DNA of 64,000 nt, taken from assembly GCF_003944705.1 (NCBI RefSeq), contig NZ_RWIS01000001.1:1-64000 (forward strand). Direction: 5' to 3'. The position numbers were made by a program, and so were the translations under genes. Every line of letters begins with the position of its first letter. Positions within the stretch are counted from its first letter, which is position 1. This DNA is from Hymenobacter metallilatus (lineage in GTDB: Bacteria > Bacteroidota > Bacteroidia > Cytophagales > Hymenobacteraceae). The notes below the pieces were generated by a model. That model saw nothing but the letters and a program-made list of their open reading frames with translations, had not been told where the DNA came from and ran no database searches. Shown piece after piece: positions 34,052-41,970 of this stretch.

Positions 34052-36538
34052 ATGAAGCAATTCTTCCCGGTGCTTTTGCTGGCGGCCACGGTGCCGGTGG
34101 CTACCTTCGCCCAGACCCCTCCTGCCACCACCGTTTCCGCTACCAAGGGTCCCGGCCGCCTGAGTGGGCGCGTGCTGGATGCCACCACCCAGAAGCCCGT
34201 GGAATATGCCACCGTGGCCCTGCTGCCCGCTACCGGCACGGTCCCGCTGCTGGGCGGCACCTGTGATGCGGATGGCCGCTTTGAGCTGCGCGACCTGCCC
34301 ACCGGCGCGTTTCGGCTGCAAATCAGCTTTGTGGGCTATGGCAGCCTGGTGCAACCGGTGACTATTACCGCCGAGCCCCAAAACCTGGGCAACCTCACGC
34401 TTACGGCCTCGGCCCAGAACCTGGCCGGCGTAACCGTGACCGGGGAGCGGCCGGTGGTGGAAACCAAGCCCGGCCGCCTGGTATACAACGCCGACCAGGA
34501 CGCCAGCAATGCCGGGGGCACGGCCACCGATATTCTGCGCAAAACCCCACTGGTGAACGTAGACGGGGAAGGCAACGTGCAGCTGCGCGGCACCGGCAAC
34601 GTGCGCATCCTCCTCAACAACAAGCCCTCCGCCCTGTTGGCCGGCAACCTGGCCGAAGCCCTCAAACAGATTCCGGCCGACCAGATTAAGGCCATTGAGG
34701 TGATTACGGCGCCCTCGGCCAAGTACGACGGGGAAGGCTCGGGCGGGGTCATCAACATCGTACTCAAAAAGAACAGCCTGCAGGGCACCAGCGGCAGCGT
34801 GGGGGCCAGCGGGGGCAACCGCAACCAGGGCCTCAACGGCAGCCTGAACACCAAGCGCGGCAAGGTGGGGCTGAACACCAAGCTCAGCGGCTTCCGCAAC
34901 CTCTACCCGTTCAAAAGCCTTACGGAGCGCACCAGCTACCTGCCCGGTGGCGGTACCGGCCAGCTTACCGAGCGCACTACCTCCCGCAACCAGGGCCGGG
35001 GCGGCTACGGGCAGCTGGAGCTTACCTACGACCCCTCGCCCCTGCACAGCTTTACGGTGAGCGGCAACGGCAACCTCTACCGCAACAGCACGCCCCAGGA
35101 GCTATTCAACCAGTACCAGGGCCAGCCCCGGCTGGATACGCTCTATACCCGCGACATTCTCCGGCAGGATGAAAGCCGCAACTTCGACCTGAACGCGGGC
35201 TACACCCGCACTTTCGGGGAGCAGCAGCCCCGCCGCGAGTGGAGCGTGCTGGCTCAGCATACCAACAACCGCAGCCAGGGCCAGTACCGCCTCGACCAGT
35301 TTCCGACGACTGAGCTGTACGGCGGCCCCGTAGAGTACCGGGAGGCCAGCCGCAACCTGGCCCGCAACCTCGAAACTACCTTCCAGACCGACTATACCCA
35401 TCCGTTTGGGGAGAAGAACACACTGGAGCTGGGGGCCAAGCATATTGGCCGGCAGGTGCGCAGCGACTACACCCTGGACACGCTGCTGGTGAGCCGGCAA
35501 ACCGACTTCGCGCGCAGCATCCCGCGCTCCAACCGCTTCGACTACCGCCAGAACGTGCTGGCGGCCTACGGCACCTACAATTTTAGCTTGGGCAAGAAGT
35601 ATGCTTTCAGCCTGGGCACACGCCTGGAGCGCACGGGTATTGCGGGCGAGTTTCAGAACGAAGCCGGCCGCTTTCAGAACGACTACCTGAACGTGCTGCC
35701 CAACCTCAGCGCCACCCGCACCCTCCGGAAGGACGGTCAGACGCTGCGCCTGAGCTACTCCCGCCGCATCCAGCGCCCCCAGATTTATTTTCTGAACCCC
35801 TACGTCAACCAGGTAACGCCCAGCTCGGTCAGCTTTGGCAACCCCCGCCTGCGGCCCGAAACGGCCGATTTACTGGAGCTGGGCTACGGTACGTTCAGCG
35901 AGAAAGGCTCCTTCAACGGCTCGGCGTTTGTGCGGCGCACCGGTAACTCGATTGAGCAGTTCAGCGCCTACAATCAGGCCTTAGCCCGCAACGAAACTAC
36001 TTTTGGCAACCTGGCTACGGTGTACAACTACGGCGTGAATCTGTATGGCTCCTGGAAACCGCTCAAACACTGGGACCTGAGCTCCAACCTCAGCGCCGAC
36101 TATACCCGCCTGTACAGCACGGTATTGCAGGGCACCAACAGCCGGGCCAGCCTGTACATGAACATCAACTCCTCCCTGAAGCTGGGAAAAACCTACACCG
36201 TTCAGGGCTACGGCGGCTTCTGGACCGGGGGCGTGCAGCTCCAGACGCGCTACTCCGGAGGCGTGTACTACGGCCTGAGCGCGAAAAAGCTGCTGCTGGC
36301 CGAAAAAGCCGACCTCACCCTCGGCCTCAACAACTTCCTGGCCCCCGGCCGCGAGTTCCGCAGCACCACCACTACCCCCGATTTCGTCAATTACGGCTCC
36401 TTCTACTCCTATCAGCGCAGCTTCCGCCTGTCCTTCAACTACCGCTTCGGTAAGCTGGAAGGCGGCCAGCGCCAGCGCCGCTCCATCCGCAACGACGACG
36501 GCAAAGGCAGCGGCAGCGGCGGCCAGCAGGGCGGGTAA
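34052..36538 (+). CDS. outer-membrane beta-barrel receptor with CarboxypepD-like domain (2)
   Basis: 828 residues. It has a signal peptide (about 1-20, ending TFAQ), a CarboxypepD-like domain (GRLSGRVLDATTQKPVEYAT), a plug-like domain (TATDILRKTPLVNVDGEGN, then NVRILLNNKPS) and a C-terminal barrel with motifs shared with paralogue 1 (RREWSVLAQHTNN, LRLSYSRRIQRPQIYFLNP, FNYRFGK). The C-terminal tail again reads RRRSIRNDD before a Gly/Ser end. It is transcribed from a LytTR-type promoter divergent from the system B kinase. Ligand unknown; no SusD-like partner is present. Confidence 0.9.
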   Translation: MKQFFPVLLLAATVPVATFAQTPPATTVSATKGPGRLSGRVLDATTQKPVEYATVALLPATGTVPLLGGTCDADGRFELRDLPTGAFRLQISFVGYGSLVQPVTITAEPQNLGNLTLTASAQNLAGVTVTGERPVVETKPGRLVYNADQDASNAGGTATDILRKTPLVNVDGEGNVQLRGTGNVRILLNNKPSALLAGNLAEALKQIPADQIKAIEVITAPSAKYDGEGSGGVINIVLKKNSLQGTSGSVGASGGNRNQGLNGSLNTKRGKVGLNTKLSGFRNLYPFKSLTERTSYLPGGGTGQLTERTTSRNQGRGGYGQLELTYDPSPLHSFTVSGNGNLYRNSTPQELFNQYQGQPRLDTLYTRDILRQDESRNFDLNAGYTRTFGEQQPRREWSVLAQHTNNRSQGQYRLDQFPTTELYGGPVEYREASRNLARNLETTFQTDYTHPFGEKNTLELGAKHIGRQVRSDYTLDTLLVSRQTDFARSIPRSNRFDYRQNVLAAYGTYNFSLGKKYAFSLGTRLERTGIAGEFQNEAGRFQNDYLNVLPNLSATRTLRKDGQTLRLSYSRRIQRPQIYFLNPYVNQVTPSSVSFGNPRLRPETADLLELGYGTFSEKGSFNGSAFVRRTGNSIEQFSAYNQALARNETTFGNLATVYNYGVNLYGSWKPLKHWDLSSNLSADYTRLYSTVLQGTNSRASLYMNINSSLKLGKTYTVQGYGGFWTGGVQLQTRYSGGVYYGLSAKKLLLAEKADLTLGLNNFLAPGREFRSTTTTPDFVNYGSFYSYQRSFRLSFNYRFGKLEGGQRQRRSIRNDDGKGSGSGGQQGG

Positions 36539-36543
36539 TAAAC

Positions 36544-36634
36544 GCCTGTCATCCTGAGCTTGCGAAGGACCTTATTACGTTCGAACGACTCGTTCAGACA
36601 AGATAAGGTCCTTCGCAAGCTCAGGATGACAGGC
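36544..36634. repeat. palindromic dispersed repeat (GTCATCCTGAGC family), also terminator
   Basis: Arms 36544-36575 and 36603-36634 are perfect 32-base reverse complements. They share 29 contiguous bases per arm with the copy at 20854-20985 while the loops differ. It lies 5 bases after the barrel 2 stop and 14 bases before the convergent aroE stop. Confidence 0.9.
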
Positions 36635-36648
36635 CTTTTCTACTTCTT

Positions 36649-37392
36649 TCACCTATTCCAGATTTTCCAGGCGGCTTCGGCTTGCAGGCAGAGCATCTCG
36701 AAGCCGTTTTTGGTGGAGGCCCCGGCGGCCTGGCCGCGCCGCATGAATTCGGTTTCGCGGGGATTGTAAATCAGGTCGTAGAGGTAGTGCTGGCCACTGA
36801 GGGCTTCGTAGGGGATGGGCGGGCACTCGTGCACCTCCGGGAAAGTGCCCAGCGGAGTGGTATTGATGATGAGCTGATGTTCCTGTAGCAGCCGGGGCGT
36901 CAGCTCCTGGTAGGTAAGGCCCGCCCCCATGGCATTGCGCGACACCACCCAATAACCGATGCCCAACTCCCGTAAGGCTACCTCTACCGCCTTGGAGGCT
37001 CCGCCGCTGCCCAGCACCAATGCCCGAATTGCCGACAGGTTGCCATTAGGCAGGAAGCTGCGCAAGGAGTCCCGGAAGCCTGCATAGTCGGTATTGTGCC
37101 CAATCAGGTGCCCATCTTCCCGAAATTCAATGACGTTTACGGCTCCTACTTTCGCGGCGGAGGGTGCCACCGCATTCAAAAACGGCCACACCTGCTCCTT
37201 GTACGGAATAGTTACATTAAGCCCCCGCAGCTCCGGATGCGCCGTTAGCAGGGCGGGCAACTCCTGAATTATGGTCAGCTCAAACAGTTCGTAGTGGTGG
37301 TCGTCCAGTCCCAGGTTATGAAACTTCTGGGTGAAGTAGGTTTGGGAAAAGGAATGCTTCAGGGAGCGGCCAAGGAGTCCGAATTCCGGCAT
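36649..37392 (-). CDS. aroE: shikimate dehydrogenase
   Basis: 247 residues, normal for bacterial AroE-type enzymes. It reduces 3-dehydroshikimate to shikimate with NADPH in aromatic amino acid synthesis. Seen are the substrate-binding GLLGRSLKHSFSQ (Ser pair), LNVTIPYKE with the catalytic Lys, NTDYAGF, the glycine-rich nucleotide loop VLGSGGASKAV, INTTPLG, and the C-terminal NGFEMLCLQAEAAWKIW. ATG 37392 directly precedes the conserved first strand. No other aro genes are adjacent. Confidence 0.96.
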   Translation of the reverse strand: MPEFGLLGRSLKHSFSQTYFTQKFHNLGLDDHHYELFELTIIQELPALLTAHPELRGLNVTIPYKEQVWPFLNAVAPSAAKVGAVNVIEFREDGHLIGHNTDYAGFRDSLRSFLPNGNLSAIRALVLGSGGASKAVEVALRELGIGYWVVSRNAMGAGLTYQELTPRLLQEHQLIINTTPLGTFPEVHECPPIPYEALSGQHYLYDLIYNPRETEFMRRGQAAGASTKNGFEMLCLQAEAAWKIWNR

Positions 37393-37430
37393 AATGCGGG
37401 GGCTGGGGTTCAGGTGGTAAGCAACAAAAA

Positions 37431-37463
37431 AAACCGCCCCGGCCAAAGCAGCCGGGACGGTTT
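37431..37463 (-). terminator. terminator of the DedA gene
   Basis: A 13-bp stem (37431-37443 with 37451-37463, one mismatch). It is bordered by a run of A on the plus strand, so minus-strand transcripts end in U. It lies 26 bases after the DedA stop. Confidence 0.85.
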
Positions 37464-37488
37464 CTGTGGTAGAGGTGTCCGTTTCTGG

Positions 37489-38145
37489 TTACGCTACCCG
37501 GCGCTTGCTCTCCCGGCGGGCTTTAAAAAACTCCCACACGGCCGGCAGCACCGACACGAAAATAATGAGGAGTGTGAGCAGGCCGAAATTGTTCTGAATC
37601 CACTGGAAGCTACCCAGGAAGTAGCCAGCCCCCGTCAGCAGCACTACCCACAGCACCGCCCCAATCAGGTTATACGACAGAAACTTGGAGTAGCTCATGG
37701 TGCCGATACCTGCCACAAAAGGGGCAAACGTGCGGATGATGGGAATGAAGCGGGCAATAATGATGGTTTTGGCCCCGTGCTTGTGGTAGAACTCCTGGGT
37801 GCGGTCCAGGTGCTCCCGCTTCAGCCAGCGCGAGTTTTCCCGAAACACCCGCGGCCCCAGGTAGTCGCCGATGTGGTAGTTGAGCGTATCGCCCAGCACG
37901 GCCGCCAGAATCAGCAGCCCAATTACAATCCACACGCTCAGGCCGTTGGCTGGGTTGGCGGCCAAAGCCCCGGCGGCAAATAGCAGGGAGTCGCCGGGCA
38001 GGAAGGGCAGCACCACCACCCCCGTTTCCACGAAGATGATCAGAAACAGAATGGCGTAGGTCCAGGTGCCGTACTGCTGAATAATTTCAGCCAGGTGCTT
38101 ATCGAGGTGGAGCACAAAATCAAGCAGATGCTTCAGGATTTCCAT
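37489..38145 (-). CDS. DedA-family membrane protein
   Basis: 218 residues with the SNARE-associated/DedA fold: VVVLPFLPGDSLLFAAGALA, then GDTLNYHIGDYLG, then the hallmark ARFIPIIRTFAPFVAGIGTMSY, and C-terminal membrane helices ending in a basic RRESKRR tail. DedA proteins act as lipid flippases or recyclers, for example of undecaprenyl phosphate or phosphatidylethanolamine, and depend on proton motive force. The F/P...R...G re-entrant motif is intact. It is a single-gene unit with its own terminator. Confidence 0.93.
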   Translation of the reverse strand: MEILKHLLDFVLHLDKHLAEIIQQYGTWTYAILFLIIFVETGVVVLPFLPGDSLLFAAGALAANPANGLSVWIVIGLLILAAVLGDTLNYHIGDYLGPRVFRENSRWLKREHLDRTQEFYHKHGAKTIIIARFIPIIRTFAPFVAGIGTMSYSKFLSYNLIGAVLWVVLLTGAGYFLGSFQWIQNNFGLLTLLIIFVSVLPAVWEFFKARRESKRRVA

Positions 38146-38229
38146 AGGGGCAGTAATGAGGCTGCAAAGAAAGCGCTTTATCCGTTGCCCGCTTCATGGC
38201 CTCCGGTGGGGTGTAGCGCCGGCGTGGCT

Positions 38230-38895
38230 TCAGCCCCGCGCAATCAATACCAAGTTATACTCCACCTCCAGCTCTTTCACCTGTAGGCCCAGTCCCGGCA
38301 GGTACTCCGGGGCGGGCTGCCCGCCGATGTAAAGCGGGACCTGGAGCAGGGTGTTCAGCACCACCGTGCCCCCAGGCCGGAGCACCCGCCGCAGGTGCTG
38401 CCAGCAGCCGGGCTCCGAGAGTGCCGGGGGCAGCAGCAAATCCAGAAACACATCCACCACCACCAGCTCGTAGGCGGCCGTGGGGGCCGTGGGCAGCCAG
38501 GCAAAGGCATCGGCGCACACAATGTCCAGCGTGGCATCGGGCCGGATGTTGAACTCCGTGGCGGCCACCTCTACCACGGCAGGGTCCAGCTCCACGGCCG
38601 TAATCGGGCCGGTATGGCCCCGCTCCTGCCGCAGCAGCTGAATGATGCCCCCACCGCCCATGCCCAGCACCAGCACGGGCGCGGCGGGCGAACCGGCGCC
38701 GACGTGCAGAAGAGCATAGCGCAGTACCTGCTGCAACGGCCCGTAGCTGTAGTTGGCGAAGCGCGTATCGAGCACCTTACGGCCCTGGTACTGGCGCACC
38801 ACCAGCCCCGGACTGTAGCGCGAGGGCACACGCCGGGCCAAAGGCAGGGCATAGCTTATCCAATTGTGCAGGGAGGTCAGCAGCTTGTTCATCAT
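38230..38895 (-). CDS. spermidine-synthase-like methyltransferase-fold protein
   Basis: About 221 residues. The Rossmann core shows VLVLGMGGGGIIQLL (AdoMet loop), ITAVELDPAVVEVA (acidic residue of strand 2), DIVCADAFAWL and YELVVVDVF, which together resemble the SpeE family core. The N-terminal part FANYSYGPLQQVLRYALLH also resembles spermidine-synthase-like proteins. The polyamine-site signature of true SpeE is incomplete, so the activity is uncertain. ATG 38895 was chosen over an upstream TTG. A GC-rich hairpin and a TATGTTTG box lie immediately upstream. Confidence 0.75.
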   Translation of the reverse strand: MMNKLLTSLHNWISYALPLARRVPSRYSPGLVVRQYQGRKVLDTRFANYSYGPLQQVLRYALLHVGAGSPAAPVLVLGMGGGGIIQLLRQERGHTGPITAVELDPAVVEVAATEFNIRPDATLDIVCADAFAWLPTAPTAAYELVVVDVFLDLLLPPALSEPGCWQHLRRVLRPGGTVVLNTLLQVPLYIGGQPAPEYLPGLGLQVKELEVEYNLVLIARG

Positions 38896-38910
38896 GAGAG
38901 ACAAACATAC

Positions 38911-38953
38911 GGCCTCCCGGTGGCGCAGCGGTTCGCTGCGCCACCGGGAGGCC
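38911..38953 (-). terminator. perfect 20-bp GC-rich hairpin between TraB-like and SpeE-like genes
   Basis: 38911-38930 pairs perfectly with 38934-38953 around GTT. It is only 23 bases after the TraB/GumN stop and abuts TATGTTTG (minus strand, 38909-38902), a TAnnTTTG box just upstream of the next start. It could terminate the first gene or act as an attenuating leader for the second. Confidence 0.65.
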
Positions 38954-38976
38954 GCCAGGAGTTGGTATCCAGCCGT

Positions 38977-39894
38977 TTACTGCAGTACCGGCGTTACACT
39001 ATACCCTTGCTGACGCAGCAGGTTAAGCACCCCCTGGGAGCCCCCCAGGTGCGCCGCACCTACTGCAAAAAACGTGGGCTGCGCGGCGGCCTGCTTCTCA
39101 ATGCGGGCAATCCACTGCTGGTTGCGGCCGTCCAGCAGCAGTTGCTCATACTCCTGAAACCCAAAGCTGCTTTTGCTGCTCACGGTGCGCAGCTCCTCCA
39201 CGTTCTGAGCCTTGTAGAGGGTAAGCAGCTGCTGAAATTCCCGTTGGGCCTCGGCCTCTTTCGTTACCATATCGGCCAGCATCTTGCCCTGCACCGCGTA
39301 CGGAATCTTATCGAAAAAGCCCATTTGCTCCTGCACCGTTTCCAGACCCGTTACTTCCTTGTGTTGCTCCTGGGCCAGCTTTACAAAGGTAGTTTCGTAG
39401 CTGGCCGGAGTGCAGCCCAGCAGGGCCGGGTACAGAATAGAGCTGACAATAAACGGTTTCAGCATACCCAGCTGGGCAATGGGCATACCGGCTTTGGCCT
39501 TGAGGTAGTCACCCACGCGGGCGTAGTCGGCGGCGGGCAGCAGCTTTTCCAGGGTCTGGCCGTCGGCCATCATCATGCCGGCCTGCATTTCCTGCATCAT
39601 GGTGGGGCTGTCCATATCCAGCTCCATTACCACCTGCTTGCTGCTGCCAAAAGCCCGCTTCATCGGCTCGGTTACCTGCAAGTCCTGGGGGCAGATGAGG
39701 TGAATGGTGCCGTATATGTAGGATGGTTGCGCCAGCCCCTTGCCCGATACCTCCCACAACAGGGAATTGGCCGGAGCCGCCGTAACGGGAGTTTTATCCG
39801 CCGCTTTGGCTTTGATTTTGGTTTTCTGAGCCTGCGCGCTCAGGGAAGTCAGGGCCAGGGTGCCGGCCAGCAGCAGGGTACGAAACATCGTCAT
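38977..39894 (-). CDS. TraB/GumN-family protein
   Basis: 305 residues with a signal peptide (about 1-23, SLSAQAQ). The family hallmarks are present: the first motif SYIYGTIHLICP (GTxH), the acidic VVMELDMDSP, and the closing FFAVGAAHLGGSQGVLNLLR (second GxxH) with GYSV. TraB/Tiki-type proteins are metal-dependent proteases or hydrolases; bacterial members are exported and mostly uncharacterised. It is a single-gene unit followed by a GC-rich hairpin. Confidence 0.9.
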   Translation of the reverse strand: MTMFRTLLLAGTLALTSLSAQAQKTKIKAKAADKTPVTAAPANSLLWEVSGKGLAQPSYIYGTIHLICPQDLQVTEPMKRAFGSSKQVVMELDMDSPTMMQEMQAGMMMADGQTLEKLLPAADYARVGDYLKAKAGMPIAQLGMLKPFIVSSILYPALLGCTPASYETTFVKLAQEQHKEVTGLETVQEQMGFFDKIPYAVQGKMLADMVTKEAEAQREFQQLLTLYKAQNVEELRTVSSKSSFGFQEYEQLLLDGRNQQWIARIEKQAAAQPTFFAVGAAHLGGSQGVLNLLRQQGYSVTPVLQ

Positions 39895-40070
39895 GGCAGT
39901 AGTGAAATAAGGGGTGTCGGAAGAATGAAGTACCCAAAGATGCAGGGCGCTGATTCAGCTAGCCGGATTATTGCACCAACCCGATACTCCGGCGCCTAAA
40001 CGCCGCAAACCGACCCACCAACCGCCGCAGCGGAGGCAGGCCGGTTTGCCTGATCCGGACCCTGAAATAC

Positions 40071-41414
40071 TTACCGGGCGGCCACCCGCCACAGGGTGTC
40101 GGCCGCGTCGTCGGCTACCAGCAAGGAGCCGTCGGGCAGGGCCGTAATGCCTACCGGGCGGCCGTATACCTCCTTGTCGGCCTCATTGGCAATAAAGCCG
40201 GTCAGAAAATCCTCCATCGGCCCGCTGGGCCTGCCGTTGCTGAAGGGCACAAACACCACCTTATATCCCGAAAACGCCGAGCGGTTCCAGGAGCCGTGCT
40301 GTCCAATGAAAGCCCCGTTGCGGTACTTCTGCGGGAATGCCGAGGCTTTGTAGAAAGCTAGCCCCAGGGAGGCCGTATGCGGGCCCAGCGCCACCTCAGG
40401 CAACACAGTTTGCTGCACCAAATCGGGCCGCTCCCCCTTGCGGCGGGGGTCTTCCTTCTGGCCGAAATAAGCGTAGGGCCAGCCGTAGAACTTGCCGGGC
40501 TGCACGCTGGTCAGATAGTCGGGCACCAGCTCATCGCCCAGCTCATCCCGCTCGTTCACGGCCGACCACAGGGTTTGGGTGCCAGGGGCCCAGTCAAGGC
40601 CCACGGGGTTGCGCAGGCCGGCGGCATACACCCGCTCCCCGCTGCCATCGGGGTTTATTTCGAGCACGTTGGCCCGGCGCTCCTCTTCCTTCATGCCGTG
40701 CTCGGCCACGTTGGAGGCCGAGCCCACCGATATGTACAGCTTCCGGCCCCCGGGCCCGGCCAGCAGGTTGCGGGTCCAGTGGTTGTTGTAGCCCCCAGCC
40801 GGCAGGGTCAGAATTTTCTCCCCCTTCCCGCTGATGCTGGTGGCGCCGCTTTTGTAGGGGTAGCGCCACACGCCGTCGGTATTAGCCACGTAAAAATTGC
40901 CTTCCAGCAGCGCCATACCAAAGGGCTGGTTCAGGCCGGCCAGAAAGGTGGTGCGGGTATCGGGTGTACCGTCTTTATTGGTGTCGCGCAACAGGGTAAT
41001 GCGGTTGGCACTGCGGGCCCGCAACGATTTGGAGGGGTCCAGCTCCAGCTGCGCCGTTACTTTTTCCTTCACGTCAGTGGGCACGGTGTTGGCCTCGGCC
41101 ACCAGCACGTCGCCGTTGGGCAGCACGTACGTGTTGCGCGGACTCACCAACCCATCGGCATACTTGGTCACAACGAAGCCAGCTGGGGCGGTGGGCATTT
41201 TGCCGGCGGGCCAGCCAATTACCTTGCTGCGCTTGGTTACCGATTTGGTTGCGTAGGGCTCGGGCAAGTTAACCGGGCTGGCCGCTGTGGCCACCGTATC
41301 GGCGGGCGTGGTGGTGGCGGCTTCGGCTTTTTCCTGCTTGCTAGGGCCACCGCAGGCGGCCAGTAGCGCCAGAGTGGCCCAGGCAGAAGTGGTACTGGAA
41401 GGGAATCGGTTCAT
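40071..41414 (-). CDS. glucose/sorbosone-dehydrogenase-like lipoprotein
   Basis: 447 residues. A lipobox (ALLAACGG, about Cys21) anchors it in the envelope. After an Ala/Thr-rich spacer, a beta-propeller of the PQQ-dependent sugar dehydrogenase (GSDH) type follows: LVSPRNTYVLPNGDVLVAE, YNNHWTRNLLAGPGGRKLYISVGS, GLRNPVGLDWAP, GKFYGWPYAYFGQ and FIGQHGSWNRSAFSGYKV. These proteins oxidise aldoses or sorbosone with PQQ, but many Bacteroidota members have no proven substrate. The start is ATG 41414, at the signal peptide. Confidence 0.88.
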   Translation of the reverse strand: MNRFPSSTTSAWATLALLAACGGPSKQEKAEAATTTPADTVATAASPVNLPEPYATKSVTKRSKVIGWPAGKMPTAPAGFVVTKYADGLVSPRNTYVLPNGDVLVAEANTVPTDVKEKVTAQLELDPSKSLRARSANRITLLRDTNKDGTPDTRTTFLAGLNQPFGMALLEGNFYVANTDGVWRYPYKSGATSISGKGEKILTLPAGGYNNHWTRNLLAGPGGRKLYISVGSASNVAEHGMKEEERRANVLEINPDGSGERVYAAGLRNPVGLDWAPGTQTLWSAVNERDELGDELVPDYLTSVQPGKFYGWPYAYFGQKEDPRRKGERPDLVQQTVLPEVALGPHTASLGLAFYKASAFPQKYRNGAFIGQHGSWNRSAFSGYKVVFVPFSNGRPSGPMEDFLTGFIANEADKEVYGRPVGITALPDGSLLVADDAADTLWRVAAR

Positions 41415-41438
41415 ATTAAGGAGGATGCTAACAACAAA

Positions 41439-41471
41439 AAAAGGCCGAACCATACCACGGCTCGGCCTTTT
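41439..41471 (-). terminator. terminator after the comA operon
   Basis: A 10-bp stem (41439-41448 with 41462-41471), preceded on the plus strand by a run of A. Minus-strand transcripts from the 41967-42800 and 41551-41970 pair would end here, upstream of the lipoprotein gene. Confidence 0.8.
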
Positions 41472-41550
41472 CTTGTACTGATTTTGCCTTGGATAAGTTG
41501 ACCTCATCCCCGGCATCCTCCAGCCTGCGCAGCGCAGCAGGCAAGCTTTT

Positions 41551-41970
41551 CTACGGCACAATATCAATTTCAACGGGCAGCTGCAGGTCGCTAAAGTTAG
41601 ACGTTGCCACGGCCTTGTATTTGCGCGCGGTTACTCCCATTATATGTACTCGCAGCACGTCCGTTGGCTGTCCCCGGTATTTCTCGGGGCCTTTCAGCAA
41701 CTGCTTGTCATACAATTCGTAGGTGCAGTCATCGAGCCAGCGCACCTTGAATACAAGCTCAATACCATCCTGTTGATTCACCTCATACTGGGTGCTGTCG
41801 GTACGGCGGATGTCGGTAGATGACTTGGAGCTGCTTAACCGAAATTGCCCCGTGTGCACTGTCTGGCAGGCCGGCTTGCGGGCCACCTGAGCTGGTGCGC
41901 CCCAAAGAGCCACGGAGCAGCAAACCATACTTGCTAGTACCGTTCCGGCAATGGTCAGAAACCGGCTCAT
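41551..41970 (-). CDS. small secreted protein of unknown function
   Basis: 139 residues. An N-terminal hydrophobic segment (about 5-28) suits a signal peptide. The mature part has HTGQFRLSSSKSS, RTDSTQYEVN and VRWLDDCTYELYDK, a pattern I recognise from small conserved Cytophagales proteins of unknown function, which databases sometimes mislabel as a topoisomerase. The start ATG overlaps the stop of the phosphosulfolactate synthase gene (ATGA, 41967-41970), so it is translationally coupled. Confidence 0.75.
   Translation of the reverse strand: MSRFLTIAGTVLASMVCCSVALWGAPAQVARKPACQTVHTGQFRLSSSKSSTDIRRTDSTQYEVNQQDGIELVFKVRWLDDCTYELYDKQLLKGPEKYRGQPTDVLRVHIMGVTARKYKAVATSNFSDLQLPVEIDIVP

Noticed and set aside
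29000..36538. SusC/SusD polysaccharide utilisation locus
   Set aside because: The two barrels have a SusC-like plan, but no SusD-like lipoprotein or glycoside hydrolase is adjacent, and the plug and barrel resemble the OMP_b-brl_3 group.
38395..39999. 534-residue open frame on the plus strand
   Set aside because: It overlaps two convincing minus-strand genes and runs through a terminator hairpin; no motif is seen.
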